From: Halostella salina
GTDB taxonomy: Archaea; Halobacteriota; Halobacteria; Halobacteriales; Natronoarchaeaceae
Assembly: GCF_003675855.1 (NCBI RefSeq)
Contig: NZ_RCIH01000006.1
Location: 62,001 to 126,000, forward strand
Reading direction: 5' to 3'
Length of the DNA stretch: 64,000 nt
Shown: in pieces, positions 45,220-54,132 of the stretch
Position numbering within the stretch: the stretch's first letter is position 1
Layout: each line of letters begins with the position of its first letter
Program-made: the position numbers and the translations under genes
The notes under the pieces: generated by a model
The model's input: the letters and a program-made list of their open reading frames with translations, nothing else
Database searches by the model: none
Told to the model about the DNA's origin: nothing

Positions 45220-45378
45220 ATGAGCGTCAGCGGCCTCTGTGGGATCTGTCAGGCGCGGGAGGCAGAGACGCGGTGTGACCAGTGTGGCACGATGGTGTGT
45301 CCCGAACACTACGACCGGTCGCTGGGCTACTGTGCGGACTGCGCGTCCGGGGCGTCGCAGGGCGGCCGGACGTTTTAG
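45220..45378 (+). CDS. One-domain zinc-finger protein (52 residues)
   Basis: Cys and His spacing is C7-C10-C19-C22-C27-H30-C38-C41, two interleaved zinc sites as in B-box or AN1-like fingers. There is nothing outside the finger except a basic QGGRTF tail. The TAG stop overlaps the stop of the convergent dehydrogenase gene. Function unknown; small zinc proteins in haloarchaea affect biofilm and motility in a few tested cases. Confidence 0.82.
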   Translation: MSVSGLCGICQAREAETRCDQCGTMVCPEHYDRSLGYCADCASGASQGGRTF

Positions 45379-46544
45379 CGCTCGGTCAGCACCGACCGGT
45401 CCAGGTCGTCCACGTCCGTCACGCCCGACAGCGCCACCGTCAGATCGAGGTCCGCGAGGAAGTTGTCGACCACGGCCGCGACGCCCTCGCACCCGCCGAG
45501 CGCGAGCCCGTACACGTACGGTCGGCCGAGGAGGACCGCGTCCGCTCCGAGCGCGATCGCCCGGACGGCGTCCGCGCCGCGGCGGATCCCGCTGTCGAAC
45601 AGCACCGGCACGTCGTCGCCGACCCGGTCGCGGACCTCGGGGAGCGCGTCGGCGGCCGCCACCGCGCCGTCGACCTGCCGGCCGCCGTGGTTCGAGACGA
45701 CGACGCCGTCCGCGCCGTGGTCCAGCGCGAGCGCGGCGTCCTCCGGGTGGAGCACGCCCTTCACGACGACCGGGAGGTCGGTCATCCCGGCGAGGTCGGC
45801 CAGGTCGTCCCAGGTGTGGCTCGCGTCCGAGAACACGTCGAGGAACTGCGCGACGGCGGCATCGATGTTCTCCTCCGGCGACCCGGACAGCGACTCGCGG
45901 AACACGGGGTCCTCGAAGTAGTTTGCCACGCCCTCGCCCTCCATGAACGGCAGGTAGCCGAGGTCGATGTCGCGCTCGCGCCAGCCCAGAAGCGGCGTGT
46001 CCAGCGTGACGACGACGGCCTCGTACCCCGCCGCCTCGGCCCGGTCCAGCAGGCTGGCGGTCAGGTCGTCGTCCGAACTCCAGTACAGCTGGAACCAGCC
46101 GGGTGTCCCGCCGAGTTCGTCGGCCACCGCCTCCATCGTCGACGACGCCGCCGTGCTGTGCGCGAACGGGACCTCCGTCTCGCGGGCGGCCCGCGCCGTC
46201 GCCAGTTCGCCCTCGTCGTGGATGATCGACTGCACGCCGACCGGCGCGAGCATGGCGGGGACGGGGAACTCCGTGCCGAGGACTTCGGTCGACAGGTCCC
46301 GCCCGGTCACGTCCCGGAGCATCCGCGGTCGGATGCGCCACTGCTCCAGTGCCCGGCGGTTCGCCGACTTCGTCTCCTCGCCGCCCGCGCCGCCGGCGAC
46401 GTAGGCGTACGCCTCGTCGGAGAGTTCGGCCTCGGCGGCCGCCTTCAGTTCCTCGTAGGACACGGGGTAGTCGGGCGTCTCGCCGGTCGCCTTCCGCGTC
46501 GTGTACACCTCGACCTGTCGGTTGTAGCCGTACTCCTCGGTCAT
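45375..46544 (-). CDS. FMN-dependent alpha-hydroxyacid dehydrogenase (lactate oxidase/monooxygenase family)
   Basis: 389 residues, full length. The FMN barrel has FPVPAMLAPVGVQSIIHDEG, VVVTLDTPLLGWRERDIDLG, and the catalytic His286 and Arg289 in SNHGGRQVDGA; ending LGRPYVYGLALGG binds phosphate. It should oxidise lactate or another 2-hydroxyacid. Sequence does not tell oxidase, monooxygenase or dehydrogenase apart. Start at 46544 preferred over the upstream open frame. Confidence 0.9.
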   Translation of the reverse strand: MTEEYGYNRQVEVYTTRKATGETPDYPVSYEELKAAAEAELSDEAYAYVAGGAGGEETKSANRRALEQWRIRPRMLRDVTGRDLSTEVLGTEFPVPAMLAPVGVQSIIHDEGELATARAARETEVPFAHSTAASSTMEAVADELGGTPGWFQLYWSSDDDLTASLLDRAEAAGYEAVVVTLDTPLLGWRERDIDLGYLPFMEGEGVANYFEDPVFRESLSGSPEENIDAAVAQFLDVFSDASHTWDDLADLAGMTDLPVVVKGVLHPEDAALALDHGADGVVVSNHGGRQVDGAVAAADALPEVRDRVGDDVPVLFDSGIRRGADAVRAIALGADAVLLGRPYVYGLALGGCEGVAAVVDNFLADLDLTVALSGVTDVDDLDRSVLTER

Positions 46545-46656
46545 GCCCGTGGGGTTTGGTAGCCCCTGCCAAAAGACCCCGCGTTCAGCGACCGGAATGG
46601 CACGCTCCGTCGGCGCTGGGTACGATTTATGCGATCCCGCTACGTCAGACGCTACC

Positions 46657-47118
46657 ATGACATCGGCCGACGGAGGGGGTTCGTTCGTTGACGAGGCGCG
46701 ACGACGGGTCCTGGCGCACGCGCGCCGACGGCGGCAGGCGGGGCTGACGGACGTACTGTACGCCGTGGTCCGGTCCACGTCCGGGAGCCTCTACGACGGG
46801 ACCCCGTTCGAGACGTCCATGCCGCAGTTCGACTTCTGTGCCGAGCGCCACGCCATCAACAACATGCTGCACGCGGAGCCGGAAACCGACGCGTTCACCG
46901 ACCTCCTGGTCGCCGAACCCGTCCCCGACGAGTCGACCGACCCGAAGACGCCGTGCGGTGCCTGCCGACATGCCATCTTGGAGTTCGGCGACGACGCGAC
47001 CGTCTACTGCGCCTCGTTCGTGCGCGAATCTGACGGGTGGACGATGTTCCCGCGGCTGAACCGGTACACGGCCGCCGAACTGTACCCCGATCATCAGGAT
47101 CACCCGTCGTGGGACTGA
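46657..47118 (+). CDS. Cytidine deaminase-like protein
   Basis: 153 residues. The zinc and proton-shuttle motifs are CAERHAINNM (Cys61, Glu63) and PCGAC (Cys100, Cys103). This is the cytidine/blasticidin-S deaminase type; nucleoside specificity is not certain. A GATTTATGC box about 28 bp upstream of the ATG at 46657 suggests a leaderless transcript and supports this start. The stop lies inside the left arm of an inverted repeat. Confidence 0.85.
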   Translation: MTSADGGGSFVDEARRRVLAHARRRRQAGLTDVLYAVVRSTSGSLYDGTPFETSMPQFDFCAERHAINNMLHAEPETDAFTDLLVAEPVPDESTDPKTPCGACRHAILEFGDDATVYCASFVRESDGWTMFPRLNRYTAAELYPDHQDHPSWD

Positions 47119-47200
47119 TAGTGTTTATTCTCGCCAATTACCGGTGCTTGCCGGGCCGTACAAGCGAGCACCGATAAACAGTGAGAATAAGCACTATCAG
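47115..47200. repeat. 86-bp element with 18-bp inverted ends
   Basis: CTGATAGTGTTTATTCTC at 47115-47132 matches the complement of GAGAATAAGCACTATCAG at 47183-47200 with 17 of 18 bases. Between convergent genes it could be a bidirectional terminator, but the 50-bp interior and long ends also suit a miniature transposable element. The inside has a second, weaker CGGTGCT pair. Confidence 0.7.
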
Positions 47201-47224
47201 CGATGCCGACCGGGGTCCGTACCG

Positions 47225-48055
47225 CTACCGGTACTCGTTCAGCCGCCCTTTCAGCCGCTTCGCCGCCTGTCCGGCCGCGCGGTCGAAGTCCTCGCCGGCG
47301 TCGCCCGCGCCGCCCTTCTCCCCGGCGAAGATGATCCCACGCGAGGAGTTGACGAGACCGACGCCCTCTGCCAGCCCGTGCTCCACCGCCGCCTCGGCGT
47401 CGCCCCCCTGCGCGCCGACCCCGGGGACGAGGAAGGGGAGATCGGGCACCTGCTCGCGGACCGTCTCCAGTTCGTCGGGCGTCGTCGCGCCGACGACGAG
47501 GCCGACGTTGCCGCGCTCGTTCCACAGGTCCGCCAGCGCGGCGACGCGCTCGTAGACGGCCTCGCCCGAGGCGAGTTCGAGGTCCTGCAGGTCCGCCCCG
47601 CCGGGGTTGGAGGTGCGACAGAGGACGAACACGCCGCGGTCGGCCTTCGAGAGGAACGGCTCCAGCGAGTCGCGGCCGAGGTAGGGGTTGGCCGTGATGG
47701 CGTCGGCCGTCGGGCCGTCGGCGTCGGGGTCGAGCAGTTTCGCGTACTGCCGGGCCGTGTTGCCGATGTCGGCCCGCTTGGCGTCCAGCAGGACTGGCAC
47801 GTCCTTCCCGTGTGCGTACGCGATGGTCTCCGCCAGTGCGCGCCAGCCGTCGGGGTCCTCGTAGAAGGCGGCGTTTGGCTTGAACGCGGCGGCGTGCTCG
47901 TGGGTCGCGTCGATGATCCGGCGGTTGAACGCCCAGCGGGGCAGGTCGCGGTCGAGCAGGTGTTCGGGGATGCGGTCGGGGTCCGGGTCGAGACCGACGC
48001 TGACGACGCTGTCGGCGGCGTCGATGCGGTCGGCAAGCCGGTCGAAAAAGCGCAT
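47225..48055 (-). CDS. pyrF: Orotidine 5'-phosphate decarboxylase (group 2)
   Basis: 276 residues. The catalytic cluster is DAKRADIGNT (91-100, Lys93 and Asp96). It opens with SVGLDPDPDRIP and carries LVPGVGAQGGD near the end, as in the longer PyrF group 2. It makes UMP from OMP, the last step of de novo pyrimidine synthesis. I took ATG at 48055, where MRFFDRLADRI begins. Confidence 0.95.
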   Translation of the reverse strand: MRFFDRLADRIDAADSVVSVGLDPDPDRIPEHLLDRDLPRWAFNRRIIDATHEHAAAFKPNAAFYEDPDGWRALAETIAYAHGKDVPVLLDAKRADIGNTARQYAKLLDPDADGPTADAITANPYLGRDSLEPFLSKADRGVFVLCRTSNPGGADLQDLELASGEAVYERVAALADLWNERGNVGLVVGATTPDELETVREQVPDLPFLVPGVGAQGGDAEAAVEHGLAEGVGLVNSSRGIIFAGEKGGAGDAGEDFDRAAGQAAKRLKGRLNEYR

Positions 48056-48080
48056 ACCGTCCGTCCGCGGGCGGTCCACT

Positions 48081-48548
48081 TCAGGCTACCTTTCGACGGT
48101 CGAGACCGGGGACCGGGTCGCCCTCGCCGGCCAGCATTCGGAGGCCGTCGTCGACGGTGTACGTCTCGTCACCGTCGGCACACGGCAGCACCGCCCGGAG
48201 GCCGTCGTCGAACACGGCGAGACAGATCACCGGAAGGTCGACGACCGCCTTCGGTGCGGCGTCGGGGTCGATCCGCAGCGTCCGCCGCGCGAACGCCGGT
48301 TCGAGGCTGTGTCCGGTCCGCTCGGCCCAGGCCTCGAACTCGCGGAACCGTTCACGGGCCGTCGAGGACGTGTGGCGGTCCCGGTCGTCGTCGAGGACGA
48401 GGCGCTTCCCCCACGTCGTCACGTCCACCTCGTCGACGCGACCGGCCGATTCGAGTTCCCGTAGCTCCCGCACGACGGACTGCTGTCGGTTGTGCGTGCC
48501 GTACACCGGCTCCCGCATCAGTAGCTCGACGCTGGCTGTGCTGGTCAT
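48081..48548 (-). CDS. Conserved haloarchaeal protein, HTH-like N-terminus, unknown function
   Basis: 155 residues. The first 55 residues (MREPVYGTHNRQQSVVRELR, then VDEVDVTTWGKR) resemble a short helix-turn-helix with a wing. The second half ends with HALO-type acidic strands (LPVICLAVFDDGLRAVLPC). No transmembrane segment. It lies 25 bp upstream of pyrF and on the same strand. No name can be given. Confidence 0.65.
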   Translation of the reverse strand: MTSTASVELLMREPVYGTHNRQQSVVRELRELESAGRVDEVDVTTWGKRLVLDDDRDRHTSSTARERFREFEAWAERTGHSLEPAFARRTLRIDPDAAPKAVVDLPVICLAVFDDGLRAVLPCADGDETYTVDDGLRMLAGEGDPVPGLDRRKVA

Positions 48549-48658
48549 TGCATCCCCCTCGACCGGGAGTACACCGAACCCGTACTTAGTCTTTTGCGGC
48601 GAGCGTTGCCGCTTCGGTTGCGTACACTGAAACCGGCGGCCGTCGTAGGCACACTCGA

Positions 48659-49318
48659 ATGGCGCTTCGCGCGGTCGTGTTCGACCTCGACTACACGCTG
48701 GCCGTGCCCGCCCGGGACCGGGAGACGCTGCTGCGCGAGGCGGCTGCCGCCGCCGACGCGCCCGAACTCTCGCGGAACGCGTACCTCGACGCTCACCGCC
48801 GCAACCTCACGGGCGAGACGCGCGAGCCGATCTTCCGGGAACTGCTCGCGGAACACGACACCGACGCCGACCCGGCCGACCTCGCCGCCGAGTACCGGCG
48901 AACGATAGCCGCGGCGCTGGAGCCGGTGTCCGGCGCGGCGGGGCTGGTCCGTGACCTCCGCGAACGGTACCGCGTCGGCCTGCTGACGAACGGTCCCGTC
49001 CGCGCCCAGCGGGACAAACTCGCGACGCTCGGCTGGGAGGACCTGTTCGACGCCGTCGTGATCTCGGGCGACCTACCGGCGGGCAAACCCGACCGCCGGG
49101 CGTTCGAGGCGGCGCTGGGCGCGCTCGATGTCGCGCCGGCCGAGGCAGCGTACGTCGGCGACGAGGTCGAGGCGGACGTGGGCGGCGCGAGCGACGCCGG
49201 CCTCGCGGTCGTGCAGGTCGTCTGGCCGGACGGGCCCGACCCGGACCCGCGGGCCGACGCCCACGTCGACCGCGCGGAACTGGCGGCGGCGCTCCCGGGC
49301 GTGCTGGACGGGTTCTAA
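48659..49318 (+). CDS. HAD-superfamily hydrolase (subfamily IA), second copy type
   Basis: 219 residues. Motif I FDLDYTLA, motif II LTNGP, motif III PAGKPDRRAFE and motif IV YVGDEVEADVGGA. It differs from the 41143 protein in motif I (Tyr for the second-last Asp neighbour) and in its cap, so it is not a recent duplicate. Substrate unknown. Confidence 0.9.
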   Translation: MALRAVVFDLDYTLAVPARDRETLLREAAAAADAPELSRNAYLDAHRRNLTGETREPIFRELLAEHDTDADPADLAAEYRRTIAAALEPVSGAAGLVRDLRERYRVGLLTNGPVRAQRDKLATLGWEDLFDAVVISGDLPAGKPDRRAFEAALGALDVAPAEAAYVGDEVEADVGGASDAGLAVVQVVWPDGPDPDPRADAHVDRAELAAALPGVLDGF

Positions 49319-49758
49319 TCGCCGTCGGCCGTCGCCTCGGTCACCGCCTCGACCACGTCGACCGCCCGCTTTACCGCCGCACCGCTCTCGACGAACACGA
49401 GCGTCCGGGGGGGTTCGGTCGCCTTCGGCCGGGTTCGGAGGTCCAGTTCGGCGGCCGTCTCGGCCGCGATGTCCTGTCCCACCACGAACTCGACCCGAAC
49501 GCGGTCGGGATGGAGGAACACCTCCGCCAGCAACTCGCCCCGCGACTCGTCGGGGTCGTGCCGGGTTCGCGCGTCGTCCCACGACCCCTCGACGGCCCGC
49601 TCGATGTCGTAGGCGCGCTCGCCGTCCGGCGTCCCCTCGGCCGATCGGTCCGGGTTCACCACCGCGAGCGCGTCGAGCGCGCCGTCGACGCGGCCGTCGA
49701 CCTCCGACGCGAGCAGTTCGGCGATCCGGCGGCCGTCGGCGACGCTGTCTTCGACCAT
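49315..49758 (-). CDS. Conserved haloarchaeal protein of unknown function
   Basis: 147 residues, soluble and acidic. An RIAELLASEVDGRVDGALD helix opens it and VRVEFVVGQDIAAETA, LVFVESGAAVKRAVDVVEAV close it. Its stop overlaps the end of the HAD gene by four bases, convergent. I see no catalytic motif. Confidence 0.7.
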   Translation of the reverse strand: MVEDSVADGRRIAELLASEVDGRVDGALDALAVVNPDRSAEGTPDGERAYDIERAVEGSWDDARTRHDPDESRGELLAEVFLHPDRVRVEFVVGQDIAAETAAELDLRTRPKATEPPRTLVFVESGAAVKRAVDVVEAVTEATADGD

Positions 49759-49802
49759 ACCCCGACTCCGGCCCCGCGCCTAATCAGACGGTCGGTGTTC
49801 GG

Positions 49803-50252
49803 TCAGTCGCCGCCCAGTTCCTCGACGGCCGCCCGCGCCGGCTCGTCCACGTCCACGCCCTGCCGGCGGGCGTACACCACGGCGGCGGCCTCGACGGTAA
49901 CCCCGAGTTCGCCCTGGAGGCGATTGATGTCCGCGACGGCCGCCTGCTTTTCCACGCCGTCGGCGACGACCCGGTCGAGCACCTGCTCGAACGTCGACCG
50001 CTCCTGGAGTATCGACTCGTCGGGGACGAACCCCTCGGGCACGGTCACGTCCTCGGGGTCGAACGACGGGACCAGGTCGCCGTCCTCGCGGGCGAGCAAC
50101 CCCTGGCCCGTCGCCACGTCGATCAGGCGCTTGGCCTGGTCCGGCGAGAACCAGTCGCGGTCGAGCGACAGCGCGACGACGAACTCGTTCTCGCCGAGCC
50201 GCTCGGCCCCGCGCTGGCGGAACGGTGCGGCGACGGCGGTGCGGAGACTCAT
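49803..50252 (-). CDS. DUF2240 family protein
   Basis: 149 residues. LSLDRDWFSPDQAKRLIDVA and LLAREDGDLVPSFDPEDVTV are the archaeal DUF2240 pattern, followed by AAVADINRLQGELGVTVEAA. It has a helical N-terminus and no known function. It is divergent from rps8e across 93 bp. Confidence 0.85.
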   Translation of the reverse strand: MSLRTAVAAPFRQRGAERLGENEFVVALSLDRDWFSPDQAKRLIDVATGQGLLAREDGDLVPSFDPEDVTVPEGFVPDESILQERSTFEQVLDRVVADGVEKQAAVADINRLQGELGVTVEAAAVVYARRQGVDVDEPARAAVEELGGD

Positions 50253-50345
50253 CGGGATCAGTACCTGTCAGCCCCCGGGTAAACCTACCGGTTCGGCGGC
50301 AGTCAAGTCGTATCATTCAAGTAGCTCCTGGGACTCGATACGGGT

Positions 50346-50720
50346 ATGACCGACCAGCGACGCTCGACGCGCAAGCGGACGGGCGGCCGACTGCGACCGA
50401 ACGCCGACCGCAAGAAACACCAGCTCGGGCGCTCCCCGACCGAGACCCAGGTCGGCGAGCCCAACCTGAAGACGACCGACGCCCGCGGCAACACGACCAA
50501 GACCCGCGCGCTCTCGACCAACGTCGCGCAGGTCGCCAGCGACGGCGAGACCGTCGAGGCCGAAATCGAGGACGTGGTCGAGAACCCGAGCAACCCCAAC
50601 TACGTCCGCCGGAACATCGTCACGAAGGGCGCTATCATCGAGACCAGCGAGGGCCGCGCCCGCGTCACCTCCCGCCCCGGCCAGACCGGGCAGGTCAACG
50701 CCGTCCTCGTCGACGAGTAA
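50346..50720 (+). CDS. rps8e: Ribosomal protein eS8
   Basis: 124 residues. RRSTRKRTGGRLRPNADRKK and NTTKTRALSTNVAQVASDGE identify archaeal eS8, and RPGQTGQVNAVLVDE is the ending. It is a single gene away from the main ribosomal operon, as in most archaea. Confidence 0.97.
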   Translation: MTDQRRSTRKRTGGRLRPNADRKKHQLGRSPTETQVGEPNLKTTDARGNTTKTRALSTNVAQVASDGETVEAEIEDVVENPSNPNYVRRNIVTKGAIIETSEGRARVTSRPGQTGQVNAVLVDE

Positions 50721-50825
50721 CGCCGCGTCGCGGTTCGACTTCTCCCCGAAGCTGCCTCCGTAGCGTGTCTGTCGTCAGTCGGTGGTGGCGGCCGCGAAAA
50801 ACGCCTGTAACGGTCGAGAACAGGT

Positions 50826-51821
50826 CTACGGGCGCGGTGCGGTCTTCTGCAGCGCCGTCTCGGCGATGTTGCCGCCGTAGTCCGCGCTCCGGGAGAGCGA
50901 GTCGGCGACCAGCCCGAGCAACTGGGCCTCCGCCGGGTCCAGATCGCGTAGCAGCTCTCGAAGCTCGCGGGTGTGGTCGTCGATGGTCAGGATCGACTGC
51001 CGGGCGTCGTTGGCCAGCGTCGTCGACCCGCCTTCCTCGGTCGTCAGCAGCGCCTCCATCGCCTTGTTGATCACGCTCGCCGAGTCCTCGTGGGCGGCCT
51101 CCAGCGCCTCGGCGACCTCCTCCGGGACCGCGTCCAGCTGCAGCGCAAGGTGGGCGATCTTTGCGGAGTGGTCCGCGATCCGTTCGAGCTGGCGGGCACA
51201 GGAGTGGTAGTCGAAACACGTCTCCCGCGGCAGCCCAAGCTCCTTGGCAGCCCGCGGGGAGCGCAGCGTCGCCCGGAAGATCCGGGAGACGACGAACCAG
51301 AGGCGGTCCACGTCGTCGTCGCGCTCGATCACGTCCCGCGCCAGGTCGTCGTCGTCCTCGACGAGTGCCGTGACCGCATCGTCCAGCATCGACCGCGAGA
51401 TGAGCCGCATCCGCGTGACGGCGTTCTCGATCGACAGCTCCGAGGAGTCGAGCAGGTCCTGGAGGACGACGCGCTCGCTCGTCTCCTCCAGTACCTCGAC
51501 GCCGACCAGCCCCTGGACGGCCTCGCGGATGGCCCGCCGCTGGTCGGTCGTGATCCGGCCCGCCTCCAGCGCGATGATGTCGAAGCCGCTGACGTACATC
51601 GTCATCACCGCCCGGGTCAGCTTCTCGCCTTCCAGGTCCGACACGTCGAGCGATCCCTCCGTCCGCTCGTCCTCGCTCCGGGGGGTCAACAGCAGGGAGT
51701 CCTCCTCCGGGTAGAACTCGACCTCGCTGCCGGCGCTGATCCCGTTGTCGGTCGCCCACGACTTGGGAAGCGAGACGGTGTACGTCGATCCGCCCGTCAC
51801 CTGGACCTTGCGGGTCTCCAT
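50826..51821 (-). CDS. AbrB-PhoU fusion regulator of phosphate uptake
   Basis: 331 residues. An AbrB/SpoVT-type DNA-binding strand pair fills 1-45 (VTGGSTYTVSLPKSWATDNG), and two PhoU helix bundles follow (DYHSCARQLERIADHSAKIA is the metal-cluster region). It is divergent from pstS across 286 bp. A regulator that binds DNA and senses the Pst system is likely; this is the usual haloarchaeal arrangement. ATG at 51821; an upstream ATG at 51860 would add 13 residues. Confidence 0.9.
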   Translation of the reverse strand: METRKVQVTGGSTYTVSLPKSWATDNGISAGSEVEFYPEEDSLLLTPRSEDERTEGSLDVSDLEGEKLTRAVMTMYVSGFDIIALEAGRITTDQRRAIREAVQGLVGVEVLEETSERVVLQDLLDSSELSIENAVTRMRLISRSMLDDAVTALVEDDDDLARDVIERDDDVDRLWFVVSRIFRATLRSPRAAKELGLPRETCFDYHSCARQLERIADHSAKIAHLALQLDAVPEEVAEALEAAHEDSASVINKAMEALLTTEEGGSTTLANDARQSILTIDDHTRELRELLRDLDPAEAQLLGLVADSLSRSADYGGNIAETALQKTAPRP

Positions 51822-52107
51822 GCTTGACCAAGATCCCTCAAACAAAATAAATCCACCCATCTCTATATATTAGGATCTGGGCACGCGAGCGCTCCGAAAT
51901 CCACGGTTTTGGTGATGTCATCGATCGACCGCAAAATTCCATTATTGTCGGAAAGCGTGTCTGAAGTGCCGTTTTGCTATCTGGGAGGATACGCGACGCT
52001 ACCCCCGGCTCACCGGCCCGCCCGAGTACGATCAAAACACAGCAGTATGTATATCTATATAGGAATCATAGTAGACTACTTATGCGACATAGAGCAATGA
52101 TTCGGTG
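51822..52107. promoter_or_regulatory. Divergent control region between the AbrB-PhoU gene and pstS
   Basis: 286 bp, AT-rich compared with its surroundings. Minus-strand TATA (ATATATAG, 51864-51872) serves the regulator and TCTATATAG (52054-52062) serves pstS. A phosphate-responsive operator is expected here, but I find no repeated motif long enough to name one. Confidence 0.6.
52054..52062 (+). promoter_or_regulatory. TATA box of the pst operon
   Basis: TCTATATAG, about 50 bp before the pstS ATG, predicting a short 5' leader of about 20-25 bases. Confidence 0.65.
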
Positions 52108-53112
52108 ATGTCAGACCAGACCGGTACAGCGTTCGATATCTCGCGGCGGAAGTTTCTGGCGGCGTCCGGCGCGGCGAGCGCGACCGCACTGGCCGGCTGT
52201 AACGTTCTCGGTAGCAGCAGCGGACTTACGGGTTCGATCACCATCTCCGGGTCCAGCACGGTCCACCCCGTCTCGGCCGCGATGGCCGAGGAGTTCCAGC
52301 GCGACCACTCCGGCGTGGACATCTCGCTGAACAAGACCGGCACCGGCGGCGGCTTCAGCAAGCAGTTCTGTCCGGGCGACAGCGAGATCAACGGCGCATC
52401 CCGTCCAATCACCGACAGCGAGCGGGAGAGCTGTGCCTCGAACGGCGTTGAGCCGCTCCAGTTCCAGATCGGTTCCGACGCGCTGACCGTCGCCGTCAAC
52501 CCGGAGGCCGACTGGGTCGACTGCATGACCGTCGACGAACTCAACCAGATCTGGCAGCCGGACGGCGCACAGCAGTGGAGCGACGTGCGCGACGAGTGGC
52601 CCGACGAGGAGATCAAGCTGTACGGCGCGGCGTCGACCTCCGGCACGTTCGACTGGTTCACCGAGTACGTCAACGGCGAAGTGGGACGTCACCGGAGCGA
52701 CTACGAGGCCACCGAGAACGACAACCGGATCGTTCAGGGCGTCGAGGGCGACGAGTACGCGATGGGCTACTTCGGTTACTCCTACTACGCCGAGAACCAG
52801 GACCGCGTGAAGGCCGTCTCAATCGACGCCGGCTCCGGCTGTACCGAGCCGAGCCTCGACAACGCCAAGGACGACTCCTACCCGATGGCGCGGCCGCTGT
52901 TCATCTACGTGGCGGAGGGCGCACTGCAGGAGGAGGCCGTCGTCCGGTTCCTGGAGTTCTACTTCGAGCAGGCCGCGGGCGACATCGTCCGGAACATCGG
53001 CTACGTCCCGTCGAGCGACGAGATGCGCGAGACGAACCTGAGCAAGCTCGACGAGCACGCCGGCGGCGGGGCCAGCAGTACCTCCGAAGGCGACGGTAAC
53101 GAGAGTTCGTAG
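52108..53112 (+). CDS. pstS: Phosphate-binding lipoprotein PstS
   Basis: 334 residues. Twin-arginine Arg13-Arg14 (ISRRKFL), lipobox LAGC with Cys31, then GSITISGSSTVHPVSAAMAE, the phosphate-site strand with GSST. NKTGTGGGFSKQFC and INGASRPI are the other ligand loops. It is held to the outer face of the membrane by a lipid. First gene of pstSCAB-phoU. ATG at 52108. Confidence 0.95.
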   Translation: MSDQTGTAFDISRRKFLAASGAASATALAGCNVLGSSSGLTGSITISGSSTVHPVSAAMAEEFQRDHSGVDISLNKTGTGGGFSKQFCPGDSEINGASRPITDSERESCASNGVEPLQFQIGSDALTVAVNPEADWVDCMTVDELNQIWQPDGAQQWSDVRDEWPDEEIKLYGAASTSGTFDWFTEYVNGEVGRHRSDYEATENDNRIVQGVEGDEYAMGYFGYSYYAENQDRVKAVSIDAGSGCTEPSLDNAKDDSYPMARPLFIYVAEGALQEEAVVRFLEFYFEQAAGDIVRNIGYVPSSDEMRETNLSKLDEHAGGGASSTSEGDGNESS

Positions 53113-53158
53113 ACGGATAGAGAACTATTTATCTACCTTCCAACGGAGAGATCGACCA

Positions 53159-54097
53159 ATGAGCGAAAATCGAGGGAGCGTGGACCTGACCGCCGGCGAG
53201 AGCGTCCGCTCCACCAAGGAGCGGGCGATCCGCGGGCTGTTCTTCGCCTGTGCGGCCCTCTCGGTGCTCGTCACGGCCGGGATCATCGCGACCCTCCTGT
53301 TCGACGCGCTCGACTTCTTCACCCAGGTGTCGCCGGCGGCGTTCTACACGGGGACGAACTGGAGCCCCGAGATCCGGCCGTACAGCTACGGCGTGCTCCC
53401 GCTGCTCACCAACACGCTGCTCGTCACGGTACTGTCGGCGCTGGTCGCGCTGCCGATCGGCGTCGCGGCGGCGATCTACCTGAGCGAGTACGCCAGCACC
53501 CGCATCCGCTCGGTCATCAAGCCCGCGCTGGAGATCCTCGCCGGCATTCCGACCGTCGTGTACGGCTACTTCGCGCTGGTGTACATCACGCCCGCCCTCG
53601 ACACGTTCCTGCCGCTCTCGACGTTCAACGCGCTCTCCGCGTCGATCGTCGTCGGGATCATGATCGTCCCGATGGTGTCCTCCATCAGCGAGGACGCGAT
53701 GAGCGCGGTGCCGGACTCGCTCCGGGAGGCGGGCTACGGGATGGGAGCGACCAAGTTCGAGGTGTCGACCGGGATCGTGGTCCCCGCGGCGGTGTCGGGG
53801 ATCTTCTCCTCGTTCATCCTCGCGCTCTCCCGTGCGATCGGCGAGACGATGATCGTCACGGTCGCGGCGGGGATGACGCCCCAGATGGTGACGCCGGGGA
53901 ACATCGACACGGTGATGTTCGAGTCGATCCAGACGATGACGGCGGCGATGATCCAGCTCGGCCTGAGCGACGTGCCGAGCGGGTCGACCTCGTACCAGGC
54001 GCTGTTCGCCATCGGACTGACGCTGTTCGCCGTCACCTTCATCATGAACCTGCTAAGCAACTGGGTGGCCGCGCGCTACCGGGAGGAGTACCGATGA
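53159..54097 (+). CDS. pstC: Phosphate ABC transporter permease PstC
   Basis: 312 residues, six helices, with the EAA-type loop DSLREAGYGMGATKFEVSTG facing PstB. 46 bp after pstS. Its stop overlaps the start of a 12-codon frame that leads to pstA. Confidence 0.94.
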   Translation: MSENRGSVDLTAGESVRSTKERAIRGLFFACAALSVLVTAGIIATLLFDALDFFTQVSPAAFYTGTNWSPEIRPYSYGVLPLLTNTLLVTVLSALVALPIGVAAAIYLSEYASTRIRSVIKPALEILAGIPTVVYGYFALVYITPALDTFLPLSTFNALSASIVVGIMIVPMVSSISEDAMSAVPDSLREAGYGMGATKFEVSTGIVVPAAVSGIFSSFILALSRAIGETMIVTVAAGMTPQMVTPGNIDTVMFESIQTMTAAMIQLGLSDVPSGSTSYQALFAIGLTLFAVTFIMNLLSNWVAARYREEYR

Positions 54098-54132
54098 CCG
54101 AACGCCACTCGCGACCGGAGGTGGTCGCCTGA
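54094..54132 (+). CDS. Possible 12-codon coupling ORF between pstC and pstA
   Basis: ATG at 54094 overlaps the pstC stop (ATGA); the frame encodes MTERHSRPEVVA and its stop overlaps the pstA start (TGATG). Both joins are of the type used for translational coupling. Too short to judge by composition, so it may be accidental. Confidence 0.35.
   Translation: MTERHSRPEVVA

Noticed and set aside
45208-46572. 454-codon minus-strand frame
   Set aside because: It is an out-of-frame shadow of the FMN dehydrogenase gene, very rich in Arg and Gly.
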